A program made the position numbers and the translations under genes. Shown piece by piece: positions 1-11,688 of a stretch of DNA of 64,000 bases. Source of the stretch: Phoronis australis (taxonomy: Eukaryota > Phoronida > Phoronidae); contig NMRA01000209.1 in NCBI GenBank assembly GCA_002633005.1, forward strand, positions 486,174-550,173, written 5' to 3'. Position 1 is the first letter of the stretch. The number at the start of each line of letters is the position of its first letter. The notes under the pieces were generated by a model. That model saw only the letters and a program-made list of their open reading frames with translations. It had not been told where the DNA came from and ran no database searches.

Positions 1-245
1 TAAGGACGTAACGGGTCATTTTCACGTCGACTCATAACTAGGCAATATCCTGTTACTTGTCCATATCCAATTCGTACACGGGGATGATATTCTGGGCGAT
101 GTCGTGCAAAGTGGAAGTAAGGACGTAACGGGTCATTTTCACGTCGACTCATAACTAGGCAATATCCTGTTACTTGTCCATATCCAATTCGTACACGGGG
201 ATGATATCCTGGGCGATGTCGTGCAAAGTGGAAGTAAGGACGTAG
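1..245. repeat. 117-bp tandem duplication at window edge
   Basis: A 117-bp unit starts at 1 and repeats from 118, with only the first few bases of a third unit from 235 before the sequence diverges. The two full copies are nearly identical (one visible T/C difference near 91 against 208), so the duplication is recent or a recent assembly artefact. The unit contains the end of the minus-strand exon described at 170-304, including its stop codon. Confidence 0.9.
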
Positions 246-304
246 TAAGCCACTGTCCAGTCGCGCATCCAATCGGAGTTCAGTCTTAAATCAGCAATGA
301 TGTG
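170..304 (-). CDS. Last exon of an unrecognised minus-strand gene
   Basis: On the minus strand a CCTGCAG acceptor is followed by an open frame of 44 codons ending in TAA. The peptide starts HIIADLRLNSDWMRDW and ends IPVYELDMDK. Frame and composition look coding, with W, Y and D enriched against the AT-rich background. Its phase (0) agrees with the candidate exon at 474-702, which would join ...MWHCTK to HIIADL... The 3' part of the exon is duplicated in tandem toward the window edge, so a second copy of the tail and stop lies downstream. I do not recognise the family. The acceptor lacks a long pyrimidine tract, so this could be a decayed or chance frame. Confidence 0.42.
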   Translation of the reverse strand, partial: HIIADLRLNSDWMRDWTVAYYVLTSTLHDIAQDIIPVYELDMDK

Positions 305-473
305 CTGCAGGTACAATGTTTGATTTTACTGTACAGTCACTCGTAACATAAGAGAACCAACGTGTTTGATGACTGGAAAGTGAGTGGTTGGGATGGCACC
401 AGCCGTATAGCGTTACCTTGAGAATTGTTCAATTACAATAGTGACACGATGTCATCACTCAATGAAAAATTAC

Positions 474-702
474 TTTTGTACAATGCCACATGCCAAGATA
501 GCAATCGGCATTAAGACCGTGGACATTGATTCCTTCAACCACAGAACATTTCCTCCAAGACTTGACCTGATTAAAGAACATCCGGGCGTATGGCAGAGAT
601 GAGAAGTTTTCGAACGCTTCCTTTAATACATGATTGTATATCCTCCTGCAATGACCTGTGCCCGCGGTTACAGCCCAACCAAGTTGAAAGAAGTTCCGCA
701 CA
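474..702 (-). CDS. Internal exon of the same unrecognised gene
   Basis: An open minus-strand frame of about 76 codons runs from a TTCTAAG acceptor at 703-704 to a GTAATT donor at 472-473. It reads VRNFFQLGWAVTAGTG near the start and YLGMWHCTK at the end, in phase 0 for the exon at 170-304. Four cysteines and several aromatic residues are present, but no family motif is recognisable. An alternative 5' end is the internal CATTGCAG acceptor near 645. The donor has A, not G, in the last exon position, which lowers confidence. The next upstream exon is not certain; see the candidate at 1920-2009. Confidence 0.4.
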
Positions 703-1469
703 CTTAGAATTGCATCGAGTTCGCCAACGTTTACAAAACATTTAAGATTGCATATCTATTTCCAATTTTAGTCCCTCTAAGGTATCGCGTGCGTCTAGAA
801 GCCCCGACAAGATTCAGTTTCATATCGGGTTTTAATCTAGGCAACCACTTCCTGTAATGGGCGTTGTATTCTCGGTTGCGCTGGCCTAGAGATGCCCGAG
901 ACAAAACTCAGTTTTGTCGGAAGGAAAGTCTCTTAACTAGTCGTAAAAGTGCCACAACAGCCCTGTATAGTCGGATGGTATATTGTCAGGGTCTTGTCCT
1001 AACACCATTGGTGGATACTGTTGATGACGTGGCGAACGTTAGCACTATCTATTGTCAGGCCCAAGTACCTATGTATAACGGTCACCTCGTGAGTCAGAAT
1101 GGTACCTGGAAACAGATACAGTTCGTGAACATATAACATAAACACGTGTGATAAAATTGGCAACGAGTAGATTTATATATCATCACGGGGCGCTGGGACG
1201 AAAAATTCTACTCAAACCTCGCTATGTACGTTTCAGTGCAAGATATTTCCATAGAAGGCAAACAAAAACCAGAACACCTGAGCAGACTATAGGAAAATTG
1301 TTTTCCAGAAATAGAACAAAACGTTACAAAAAATATCATCTTATATTTCATAGCAATCAACTTTTTTGCTATTCCTTTGATATTTACACCGACTAAGGTA
1401 TTCTGGTACAACTGAGCGATTAAAGACGATGTGCGAATAAATGAAGACTGTATATATGGGCTTCACACC
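703..1469. other. No supported gene
   Basis: Unique-looking AT-rich sequence. A plus-strand frame ending at 1136 has coding-like codons near its end (from about 970) but no convincing acceptor or start, so it is not called. Confidence 0.5.
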
Positions 1470-1599
1470 ACTGGAAATGCGGGGCTATAGCCCCACCCCC
1501 ACCCAATCTGTGGTACACCACCCTTAGACCCTGGGTAGCGCAGCACTGAGAAAAGTGTGGCTCATATTCCCGAGCCTCTATGGTGCGCCGCCCGTGACA
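1470..1599. mobile_element. Degenerate palindromic MITE (GGGCGG family)
   Basis: The right end reads TATGGTGCGCCGCCCGTG, and the interior has the CGGGGCTATAGCCCC core and C-runs also present in the better copy at 39,487-39,621. No target duplication can be recognised. This is a non-autonomous DNA-transposon-like fragment. Confidence 0.55.
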
Positions 1600-1840
1600 T
1601 GTAAAAGGGGGAAGATGTTTGTCCACAAATTTATTGACGTACATGCATAACAGTAAAGCTATCCTGGTGTTGGCGCATGCTCTGCTTAAAAGGACTACGA
1701 CCAAAGTATGCATTTTGGAATTATTGATTGGCGAGATAGACTTCACGAAGTTATGAGACTGGAGCAGACCTATAAAACACCGAAAGTCATTTTTGTAATT
1801 AGATACGCTTTTGAAAAAGTTTTATGATGTTGATCAAAAG

Positions 1841-1894
1841 GGATTTAGCTCCGCCAACAGAGCGTTAAAAGGTTGCAGGTTTGATTCCACGCTG
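1841..1894 (+). repeat. tRNA-derived remnant (SINE-like or tRNA pseudogene)
   Basis: TTTAGCTCCGCCAACAGAGCG resembles a D-arm/A box, and 14 bases later GGTTTGATTCC matches the B box. The normal anticodon arm between them is missing and no acceptor stem pairs, so this is not a working tRNA. A short tRNA-derived element is the simplest reading. Confidence 0.4.
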
Positions 1895-1919
1895 AAGCTG
1901 ATATCAAGCAGAAAACTAC

Positions 1920-2009
1920 TTTCCCGCCGATTAAAACCACGGCGTCGAATTGCCTCATGGGGGCTCTATCTATTTCCCTGTCCATTACTTTACTCACAGC
2001 GTCAGCCAT
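1920..2009 (-). CDS. Candidate first coding exon, unrecognised
   Basis: A minus-strand ATG opens a 30-codon frame (MADAVSKVMDREIDRAPMRQ...) with more CpG than its surroundings. It ends in a GTAGTT donor after ...VLIGGK. It lies upstream of the 474-702 exon on the same strand and could start that gene. However, its phase (0) does not match the phase needed by the acceptor at 703-704, so another exon or another gene is required. Low confidence. Confidence 0.25.
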
Positions 2010-4333
2010 TTGTCGCGCCTTAGCAGTCGACACATTTAAGAAGTAATTATTCATTAAAACAATTGACAACATCAAAAACTACAGCAAAAGTAATGTACAT
2101 TTCAGTCAACACCCGTACAAGATAGATGTGCAATGTGTTTGATCAAAACGAGACTTCTTATTGGTATATCTTACCGATTTTATGAAGGCCGACATATTCT
2201 AGACGAATTTCACCTAAACCAGTACCTTGGTTTTGCGTGGGTGATAAAGAAGGAGTTTTTCCGAAGAACAGGTACATAGATGTACATGTACATGTAGTCC
2301 CAGTTAAAACACATTGAAAGATGATATACCAAGATGAAGGTTTTCCTGTAAACAGGCCAGCCTGTGGACTCGATCAGATTGATTGAGAACTGGACATTTT
2401 GTGGATACAGGAAAAGTCAGATTTGCATGCGTGTTCAAAATCGTTGTCCACGCCTCGCGACAGTATTGTATACTTATGTAGATATTTAGGGAAAAATCAA
2501 GCATGCAACCAAATGTAAGGTGTTACGTTTTACTCTCAATATTTCGATCGGCAAGTTACATTTTGGAGTCACAGATCACTTAAGGATGCGTCAAATTCAA
2601 CGGTACCAATGTTTATCAATGATACTCCGCCAATGAGGACAAAATTCCCTGTACTGGCTCTCTCAAACTTACATGTATATGCTTCTGATAGATCAGACTG
2701 CTTCATCAGAAGTTGACATTGGCAGACCCTAACCTTTGAGAAGTGTTGGAAACGAAGCTTTGTCAGTGCAACACACGACTACCAACGCGATGATAATCTC
2801 AATCATTGGCTGTCACTAAGTTTAGAAAATATACAAGACTTAAAGTGAGAGAACGTACACAGTAGCGGAACAACGAACAAATGTATCTACTGAGCGTGAA
2901 AATGGACGATCGTGGTGTCTATTATTAATGGGAAGAAAAAACCTAATCCAACTGTTTTACAAAGAAGCAAACCAACCGTGCAGATCCAAAAAGAAGCACC
3001 TGATAAAAGGGGAAATACGTGTCGTTGAAAAATCTTGAATCGATAAAGGCTTTTTTCAGGCGTGTGACAAGGGACTGTCTCTACAGTCAGTCATCTCATT
3101 GACGAGAATTAGCTCAAAAACGGATCAGCATGGTTGAATAGTATTGCCAGTGGTGGAGAGGGCACAAAAATCAAGACCCAGTGAACTGAAACAACGAGGA
3201 GTAAAATAAGAGAATGAGATTCAACAATGAAAATGTTTAACACTGTAAACGTTCTTGAAGATCACTAAGACGGGCTTACATGTATATGAGCCACGTTTTC
3301 AATGGGAGTGGCTACAGATCCCGTTTTCATAAAAGGTGATTTCAGTAGGCGTTAATTTCACTACTAACTGGAACTAAACGAATTTGATGTGCAAACCAGG
3401 CCCGTAGCCCGTGAGGGGGGGGGTTCGCGTTAAAGTAGGATACATGTGGGCAACAACACCAAAACTGTTATAGCTACTGGTTCTACTAACTGCAATGATA
3501 ACTAAGTTAGTCATAATTTTGAATTTGCTTCAATTAAAGCGTTTCTCGTACTCAGGCCCAGTGGTGTTTGCGTACATCTAGATGACAGGATCGTGCAAAC
3601 GAGGCTTCATGTTATTAATGGACAGAATGTGCGTGGTGGCTACAGCATAGGGTGACAACGGAGTCTAAAAGTTAGGTTAGCTATATAGCAACGAGAGATT
3701 TCCAAAAATTTTACTACGATGTGAATCCCTTAAAATCGACTAAAAACTTTCGTACTTGAATAAAGTGTTCTCTTGTCAACCAGTGTCAATGATCACGGCC
3801 TGGCAAACTTCAAACGAGCAACAAACTTTGTTTGATGGAAAAGATTTCTTAGGTGACATGTCACTATTCTGAAGATTCACTACTCTGAAGGTCCAAGGTT
3901 CTTTACCTTCGAAAATTCACTACTTGGAATGTCCACAATTACAAAACTACAGAAAACAATTGCAGACGGTTTGATACACGTCGTACAAGACATGCGCATG
4001 CCTCGCATGTGGGCCCATTGGACTGATCACCTGGAACTATTTGTATGCATCATTCATATATGGTTAAAAACAAACCCACGACCTCGAGTAAAGAAAGCGG
4101 GCTCTTATCAACCACGCTACACTGCTTCCTCTAATTCCTATACCATAACTCCGATAGTACATTGCTCTGGTTTTCAACTAATGAGTTTAAGCTAACATGA
4201 ATGAAGTATTGTACTTGTGTCCTTTTAGAAACCACTTAAAGGGTTTCAAAATTGGATAATTCCTCAAAAATAGATTATTCTTTACAAATGAGCCTAGTCC
4301 CGATCACTGCCAATCGTGATTCCTGAATTTAAT
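2010..4333. other. No supported gene
   Basis: Intergenic or intronic AT-rich DNA. A plus-strand open stretch at 2,725-2,842 has coding-like composition and a GTGAGA site after it, but the frame is short and nothing around it joins in phase, so it is only noted. ACATGTA words are frequent (for example near 2,281-2,297). Confidence 0.5.
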
Positions 4334-5670
4334 AGAGAAGGCAACTTTTTCATGTCATTTTTAGTAGAAATACGGTTCATTGATTACCCCACCTACATAC
4401 ATATTTCATTTAATTAAGACTTCCCGTAATTTTATTTATTAGTCGTACCCTACTGCGGAAGTGACGTTTAAGGAGTTACAAAGTTTCCGCCACTTTGTTT
4501 CTGCGATTGAATTTACTCTCGTTTTCGTCCTGGTTTCCTAAGTTTGCCGTCACCACTTCATATCGGCGAGTACTCTACAAGCTAGGTTGTTAGAGAACTA
4601 AATACATTGGATGCCTAGTTTTTAGCAGCCTGAAAATGGCTGAAGTGGGCGACCCACATCACAGACACAGTGACGTGGTGACGAGGAATGTTTTTACTAA
4701 AGTCAGTGGGTGGATATATGTTTGAACCCGAGTTAAGAGAGGAAGAATACGCACAGATAGCTGTTGAAAGGTTGGAATGCACAGTGTGCACTGTTACATG
4801 TATACCGACTCCTATGCTCTTCCCAAGGGACGGTGACTTGAGCACCCAAACCGCTTACACCCCGCCGCGTTACTCCATTGCACACACCTGGCACGTTCTA
4901 ATTAGCTCAAATACTTTTAGTTAATAAAACCCTTAATAAATTTGACACTCCGGCCTATAAACTGGAACACGAACTGTCCTCCTCACTGGGTGTCGAACTG
5001 TGTCTGTATTCACTCCCACTACTAGACATCTCTGCAAGGCTGCTTACAGTACATGCAGGATATGGACTGAAGGTAACACCAGCACAGGGCGTATCACTGC
5101 TAGTTCCCGTAAATTCCACGCTCTGGGGTACGTTCGGAGTTATGGATGATACGATATGAAGAGGCTCCAGTCATTGAAGAGGTCACACACACCTCACTTC
5201 AAAATGCACTCCTGGGGGTCGCGACGGGACACTGCCGCGAATCAACCTCGTTGGTTTTGCAGGAACTTTGATCAATTTCAAGTTCATGACTCTATCGTAA
5301 TCCGACGACAGAAAATGCTTGCCACTCACTTGGTTATTCTCCGCCGATATGTATGTTGCATGGACTGGTAACGCTGCGCTCTTCACACAAACGAGCCGAG
5401 CACGGCGCAGTAAGCATGTCATATGTCGGAAACGATGGCATAGCCGCGTGTGACGATAATGAGTACATCTCAGTACGCAGCAACCATGCGGTGTGTTGAC
5501 TGACCCGTAAACAAACGCAAACGAAGACTGCACTTAACGCAACTAATGTAAAACAATAACCGACTCGACAGCCTACACACTAAAAGTATATGCAAACAAA
5601 ATGGCGTGAAATTCATAACTCCCTCGACGTCAATTCCGGAGTAAGGCACGACTCATCAATAAAATTACTG
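4334..5670 (-). mobile_element. THAP fold-back element, copy 1 (truncated right arm)
   Basis: The left arm (about 4,334-4,510) and the inverted right part (about 5,400-5,670) match the arms of the complete element at 41,093-42,442. The shared words are GAAGGCAAC at the outer end, a run of T-rich sequence, then a CGGAAGTGACGT-like block. The interior shares the block around 4,800-4,910 with the inverse of 41,990-42,100. The outermost right arm is lost. The element lies in the opposite orientation to the 41-kb copy with respect to its THAP frame. No intact transposase is present, so it is non-autonomous. Confidence 0.7.
5183..5533 (-). pseudogene. Broken THAP zinc-finger frame in fold-back element
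   Basis: The minus-strand frame contains the pieces CCVLRCTHYRHTR and SGKHFLSSDYDR. They correspond to the first Cys pair and to the C-x2-H/HF part of a C2CH THAP DNA-binding domain. The HRFP/AVPSLF-type hallmarks are incomplete and spacing is disturbed, so the frame is decayed. THAP domains form the N-terminal DNA-binding part of P-type and related transposases. No catalytic domain follows here. Confidence 0.6.
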
Positions 5671-7973
5671 GGGAGAGAGAATTTCTTCAGTTCTGTAATT
5701 TATTTTGGACTGATGTGCATGGTAGAATTGATGTTGGCGTAGTCTCTGAATTTTGCGATTCCACAGCGAGTTACCTCAAGGAAGACGATGGTGCCCTTTT
5801 CGTCAAACTTATGTACAAGATTTTCTTCACACATCACAGAAGACAACTCATTTAAACTCCCGGTTTTCGAGCTTCTTTCAATTTTCGTTCAGTGGAATCT
5901 ACTAGCAACTAGAAACTGTCTTGCGATTTGANTGATTGTGGCAAGTCACAGAAACTGCATTGTTCCAGTCGATTTGTTGTTTCACCACAAAGACTGAGGA
6001 ATGGACAGAAGGAGCTCAGAGGGTCTGGTGCTCACCGTTAGTGACAGGTCCCATAACGCGTGAAGGTTGGCTATACGGCCTACCCAGTCAACATGGCAAT
6101 ACTGGGTCATTTCTACTGGCTTGTACCTATTGTACCGTATATCGTTTTACCGTACTGAGCCGATGTTGGCCCAATACCGATTGCTGTTACTCAGACCAGC
6201 TAAAATGACTATCGTTTAAACAGTACACGGCCAGTGCAGCTTTTTAACGTCAAAACTAGAGTTTGTTGGCTTGAAAGTGTACTGTTTTGATAGTACAGGG
6301 CCAATGTCAGCCCTGTGCTTACTTCACCTGTATCACAAAGAGATGGCGACGTTCACACCAGATGACAGTCTTTTATGTAAGAAACCATACTTGAAAGGAT
6401 GGTAGTTCAGTTGACAGAGAGTTTGGTGTTTATATTACACTGCAGCTGTACTTCTTGAGACTTAAAGGAAATATTAGCTATTATTGATAATAGTATTGCC
6501 AATCAGCATGCAGTTTATTATATCAATTTATAATTTTAAGTTAACCGTTTGACTTATCAGTACCATGTTGCCTGTGCCCTGGCTGTAGCTGTGCTGTTGG
6601 GGGGTGAGGGGGGGGGGCACAACCATTAAATATCCCGGTACCCATGCTTTAGAATGATCCTAATAAAAGGCCTTTGACAGCAAAAACCTACGTTGTCAGA
6701 ACAGAAACCCTAATGTTCAGTCATAGTGCATTCAAAACCTTAGCATGTTTTCTTGAGGTCATTTTCTAGCAAACAGTCAGAGGAAAAATTACAATGAGAT
6801 CAGAACGATGTATTAACACAATTTCTTGAGTGAAAAGGCCAAATTACCAGACAATGATTTGAGACTCTAAGTCCGTGAAGCGTCTTCTCGAAAATCACAC
6901 ACAGTATTGTCAAAACCCTAACTGGTAAAATGGGAATAAACAGGTACCACTTGATAATAGCTGCAGGGATCTAGTTTTCACTGAGTAACGGCAATGTCCG
7001 TTATTTAGTATAAACTGGTTCCAGGCAGCCATGGATTGAGAATGAAGAGTCCATTTCCCACCATGGAAAACGAAATCAGCTACTAAAAACAAAATAAATC
7101 TTACACAGGAGGGAAGAACCCCCATTCCTGAAAGCGTAGATCTACCACTGCAGTTAAAGTGGCAGAGCTGTTTCTGGTGAGTTCCTTTCACTCGATGTTG
7201 GTAAGATCTTAAATTTGTGAACTTCAACGTATTACTACGAATGAATGCAAATATGAGTGATTAAAGACATATAGAGGCATACATCTCCTGTTTTATACAG
7301 AAAGTGGTCCCCGTCTGCGAGAATTACACATATCTAGAATATTGAACTTTTTAAAACGCATGTTTATACCCTTGTAAAACCGATTCCACTCAGTGGCGTT
7401 GTCAGTTGTCTTCAAAACATAAAATCTCGACACAAGGCAAGTTCACAACTTATTGCTTTCAGTGGTTGGAGTGGAGCTCATATACTTGTAGGTGTTTTTT
7501 GGTTTATAGTCGATTTCGTTCATATTTCATTTTGGTTTGAAGTTGGCCATTTTTGACCTGGCGATATGGACTCAATACGCTTTCTCAAAGCTAGTACTAG
7601 TATGCTAAAACTCCTGTAGCATTGTTTAAAGAATTCAACTTGGTGAAGTTTTTGAAAAAAAAATGCCTCTAGTGTTCAAAAAATGTTAATGGGGTCTTTG
7701 GTCACCGTTGTTTGACAGAATTTCTGAAGACAGGAAAAGTATGTCACATTATTAGGTACGTTATCTTCTACATGTATATGACATGAGAGTTATCATGTTT
7801 ATAATTTAACTTGCAGGCTTTGAGAGAGAGAAAGTATTAAGACCCTGTCGCAGATATACAGTAGGTGAATGTGGCGCAGCTTGTTCATGACTTTGCAATT
7901 CAGATAAAACATTAGGGGACGCTTACAAACTTACAACAATTCCGTTGGTGGCAACTCTGCTACATCATTGCAG
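5671..7973. other. No supported gene
   Basis: AT-rich DNA with one ambiguous base at 5,932 and a G-run near 6,600. A short minus-strand segment near 7,105-7,150 sits between a CTGCAG acceptor and a GTAAGA donor, but it is too small to call by itself. Confidence 0.45.
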
Positions 7974-8051
7974 TGTTTCCCCCTAAAAACTGTGGCTGAG
8001 GTCGAGCAGCTGGAGGACATGCTGAGTCAAGATTCCTCACTGAAGAATTAA
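7974..8051 (+). pseudogene. DUF4806-like coding remnant
   Basis: After a TCATTGCAG acceptor-like site a short frame reads CFPLKTVAEVEQLEDMLSQD and ends in TAA after 25 codons. The FPLKT.AEVEQLEDML pattern is the characteristic opening of the DUF4806 domain, which in invertebrates is common in transposon-related proteins. The rest of the domain, expected downstream, is absent, so this is a fragment. Identification is from memory of the family pattern, not from an alignment. Confidence 0.45.
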
Positions 8052-8498
8052 GTAGTAAGACGGTTTTTCTTTCTTAATGAAATCAAACAAATATGTATAA
8101 TTTTATTAATGCTATGAGGCCACTTGGTCGTCAAGGTGTCCGCTTTCTCTGGCTTGGTCAGCATTTTCTTTTTATGGTCTTTGGTCCTTCTAGCTTCAGA
8201 AAATTAACTTGTCAAAATTCAAACTTTCCAAAACAGGATGTTAAGTCATGTAAACTTACCTTTAATTTTTACTGGTTAAGTCAATGTAAACTGGCTGTCT
8301 TCTATTGCCATATATTTGGATCATTCGCAAGTTTCCGATCTGATAAATCGTTTGAATATGTTGTGGTAGATTTTGGTCTTGTAAAACGTTGGTGTATTTG
8401 AAATCAAAACCATGCAGGACTATGATAAGAGTGTCTGAGTCAAACTTAGAAATCGAAGCTTAGAAGCCACGGTCTGATGTAAACTCAGCCACAGGCAA

Positions 8499-9880
8499 AC
8501 CAGGGCGCGTTCTCCAATATCCGTACTCAGACTCGAATCATGCTCAAACTCACACTTCATACTCAACTCGAGTACAGACTCAGCTTTGGTGTATTCATTG
8601 TCATACTCGAAAAATCTGTGCTCGAAATTTCGAGCACGTACTCAGTTTTCGAGTGTACTCGAACTGAAGTGTATCCCATCTATATTTCGAGTACGATTTT
8701 GAGTAAAAAATAGGAGTCTATGCTCAATTTTCAAGTTTGGTATGGCAGTGTGTTTGAAATCGTACTCGAAAATAAATACGAGCCAGAGAACAAAATATCG
8801 AAAGGGAACCAAGAAACACAGCAAATCTAAAAAAAATAAGTCCTCTTACCGTATCTCAGCATTTCAATTTCAGATCAGAGATAATAGTTTTCATCTTAAA
8901 TCTACTTATTCTTCACCTTATTAACCCGCCGTATCACTGTATGTTATGGCCTCTACAATTCCTGGCAACAGACGCATTGTAATCCCTTGTCGGCGAGTCA
9001 TAACAAGCGTCGAAAGCAGTCGTAGGAAAAGTCGTGTGAGAAGTTTGTGCTGCCCTTATTTCGGTATGTGTGCCTACGTTTTGTAGGGTTTCCAAAAGAC
9101 GAGGAGGGGAGGGAAGTTAAAATAATTTCGCTTCCCTGTCGGGTACATTTTTCATCATAACTTAGTCATCTATAATTCCTCAATCAATGGAATTCCAGAT
9201 TGTGTTTGCCGATTTCTAAGTAGACGTCTCGTCCCGTTCACTGCCACTGGTGAACTCTGAATGCCTGCACAAGTATTGTTTTTAAATCACGTGCCAAATG
9301 TCAACTCACTTGATACATCCCGGTAAAATACTAAGATACAGTATCAAAGTTTGACATCAGCGTATGCCTACTCAGCAATGGGTTTTATGTCAAGACTAAA
9401 TTAGCAACAGAGATGTGATGTGATAACCTGTTACATAATTCTTAAGACATTTTCGGGACTGGGTGAGGAACTCAAGAAGTAAAGCTTAATAATTGCCAAA
9501 TTTATCAAAGAAATGGCATAAGAATATTTATTGAAACTAAAAAATGAATAACAGTTACAGAACACTCAGAATTCCACGTTATAGACATACTCTTGTAGTT
9601 GTAGCGACAGCAGACGATAATGTAGGCCTAGTTCTTGGGGTGGTCTATTCCAATAGGGAGCGATGAATCAGCGCGGCTTTGCGTGATTTTGCATTTCACA
9701 TCATAAAGAGTTCCATAGCAACTCGAGTATGAGTCTCAGATTTGAGTACGTTTGGAGTCTACTCGAAATACGACATTAGATACGCTTTTTTGAGTACGAC
9801 TCCAGTGAGCACGATTTTGAGTATGAAATCTCGAGTATGAGTATGAGTCTGAATACGGAGATTGGAGACCGGGCCCAGGT
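8499..9880. mobile_element. Terminal-inverted-repeat element of ACTCGAG-like words
   Basis: The left end (about 8,500-8,700) and right end (about 9,700-9,880) are inverted copies. The right end read on the minus strand is CCTGGGCCCGGTCTCCAATC and the left is CCAGGGCGCGTTCTCCAATA, both followed by CCGTACTCAGACTCGA-like sequence. The arms consist largely of repeated ACTCGA/TCGAGT words. The interior (8,750-9,650) has no transposase frame. A further end of the same family is at 38,381-38,575 and a diverged piece at 15,031-15,200. Confidence 0.65.
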
Positions 9881-11010
9881 CTTATTCAGGCCCGCTAGTG
9901 GCTCGATCTGTCCTCACCGTCAAAGTTTAAAAACTGTTCACAGCTTGAGGAGCTTTCAGGAAATGTTCAACCCAATATGAAAGAGGAAATGACAAATGAG
10001 TCATGTAAATGGTTAAGTAGAAGACAGCATTGTACATTGACTTGAATAGTAGAAAATGGCAGTGAACTCGTGTGACATATCTGATTTCAGGAAAGATAGC
10101 ATTTAACATTTATTTTTTCCGTTATCTAAAAAGTCATTTCCGATCCTATTGTATACCCAAACATCGGAAATCCCAGTTTTCCTTCCAAAGCAGAGATAGT
10201 TTTAGGGCTGTGCCCGCATCGTTGACTCGTAAAAATTCTCTTGATTATCTTGGGTTGCTTCACTGGGGCCAATTGATGCATTGAAATGTGTCGACTGTGC
10301 ATGCTGGCCCTAAAGGTTTTCCAAAATGACTCATAGAATGGAGGTGTTGTGGGTCACTTTTTTCTAAAATAAACCTTGAAATGCGAACGACTGCGTTTAA
10401 AAGGTAAGTTTTACTGGCAAAGCAAGGAGCTATGCTTCAGATTATTTTATGTACTGCACCTTCAAGCACAACACAGATATCAGTTTTCAACCGTTTTCGT
10501 TTGTGATGGCCCAAACACAATATCTGAGATAGCGTTCATTCGAACATATATCATAAGTAAGTGGACAAAAATTCCATGAGAACTGGACTATACACTTAAG
10601 TGAAGTTTTTGTTTGTTCAATAATGCAAATTAGTTTATTACCATGTCAGCTCCCATGGAGGATGATGTCTGAATAATTCAAGGTTTATCAAACAGCACTA
10701 ACGTATGATAACCGGAATTGGAAGAAGCTTAGAGAAACATCCTGGCAAAAGCTGAAGGACTGCAACACGGTGGATTGGCATAGATGAAAAAGAAAGAGCT
10801 GCATGTATTACAAATGTTTCCGCAGAAAAACTGCCGCTTTGCCCAGCTGGCTTATAACATGTCCTGCAATACTGCTATAGAAGACTAAGCATAACAACAA
10901 GAATTGAAACGGCACATAAAAAGGCATAGCAGCGTTTCAAGACACCAACAGAAGTAGTAAAGATAAAGCTGCCGAAAGTTATGCAGATGTTACCCAATAA
11001 ATTCTATTAG
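9881..11010. other. Probable upstream part of the 11-kb gene, exons not resolved
   Basis: A good donor (AAAAG followed by GTAAGT) lies at 10,402-10,403 after a short ATG frame starting at 10,379, which could be a first exon. Coding-looking fragments occur at 10,840-10,990 (for example FAQLAYNMSCN) but do not join in phase to 11,011. No complete upstream exon is supported. Confidence 0.35.
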
Positions 11011-11157
11011 ACTTCGAAAATCTGAAACACCAAATTAACTTTAAGTTCAAATATTTTGACACATTAGTGGGTCATTTGCGAGCAGGAAAAGCATATTTTG
11101 GACCACGCTTCAAGAAAGCAAAGAAGGAGCAATTTTTTAGCTTCAAAGACAACACTG
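11011..11157 (+). CDS. Antepenultimate exon of an unrecognised gene
   Basis: A TTCTATTAG acceptor is followed by a 147-bp open exon ending in a GTATGT donor. The peptide includes FENLKHQINFKFKYFDTL and YFGPRFKKAKKEQ. It enters with two bases of a split codon and leaves with one, and the exon at 11,256 supplies the matching phase (G|AC, Asp). The central part is basic and aromatic. An in-frame TAA just upstream (10,998-11,000) lies before the acceptor and so within the intron. I do not recognise the family. The chain of three phase-compatible exons with good sites is the main evidence that this is a real gene. Confidence 0.7.
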
Positions 11158-11255
11158 GTATGTGTTTTTGTTTTGTGAGGTACATTCCAAGTGTATTAAG
11201 TATTTTCACCTGTTGGTTGTTAGCTTGTTCAGCCCCTAGACTTCCCAGGCCTTAG

Positions 11256-11386
11256 ACAATAGTGCTGTCTCATCTGACTTTGTAGAGATGGTGTCCACGT
11301 CACTTGTCCTCCATATGCCGAAGCTTCTCGGCGAATTATACATCACACTGATTAAAAGATCAAAGTCGTGTTGGTATAACATACAT
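11256..11386 (+). CDS. Penultimate exon of the 11-kb gene
   Basis: The acceptor is ...CCCAGGCCTTAG with a pyrimidine-rich lead, and the donor is CAT followed by GTAAGA. The frame reads DNSAVSSDFVEMVSTS, then an amphipathic stretch LVLHMPKLLGELYITLIKR. It is in phase with both neighbours (two leading bases, ends in phase 0). The upstream intron is 98 bp and the downstream one 212 bp. The pattern suggests a helical region of a cytosolic protein; no catalytic motif is visible. Confidence 0.7.
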
Positions 11387-11598
11387 GTAAGACTGTACCT
11401 TTTGAACACTAGAGGGGTGCCTTAAGAGACAGTTAATATTTTTATCCGTCACCAGCTTGAATAAATACTCCTGAAATCATGGAATGACCAACAGGATTCT
11501 TAGCATAAGAGTCAAAAGACACACGCGGTGCTGTTCTCAACCATTCCTTGACAACTAGTCAAACTGTAAATTGATCTGGTGTTCATATCCTACACAAG

Positions 11599-11688
11599 GA
11601 TAATGCTACCCTCCGACTCCTCAAAACGGAGACTATGCATGTACGGTTGAACAATGCTGAGCGCTACCTCAATAGAAACATTGATTAA
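11599..11688 (+). CDS. Last exon of the 11-kb gene
   Basis: The exon follows a TTCATATCCTACACAAG acceptor in phase 0. It encodes 29 residues starting DNATLRLLKTETMHVRLNNA and ending in TAA. Leu, Asn and Arg spacing suggests a short C-terminal helix. Together the three last exons encode about 120 residues of this protein. The 5' exons lie upstream and are unresolved. Confidence 0.68.
   Translation, partial: DNATLRLLKTETMHVRLNNAERYLNRNID

Noticed and set aside
1841-1894. Functional tRNA gene
   Set aside because: The anticodon arm is missing and the acceptor stem does not pair.
5183-5533. A functional THAP gene on the minus strand
   Set aside because: Motifs are incomplete and the copy lies in a truncated fold-back element, so it is treated as a pseudogene.
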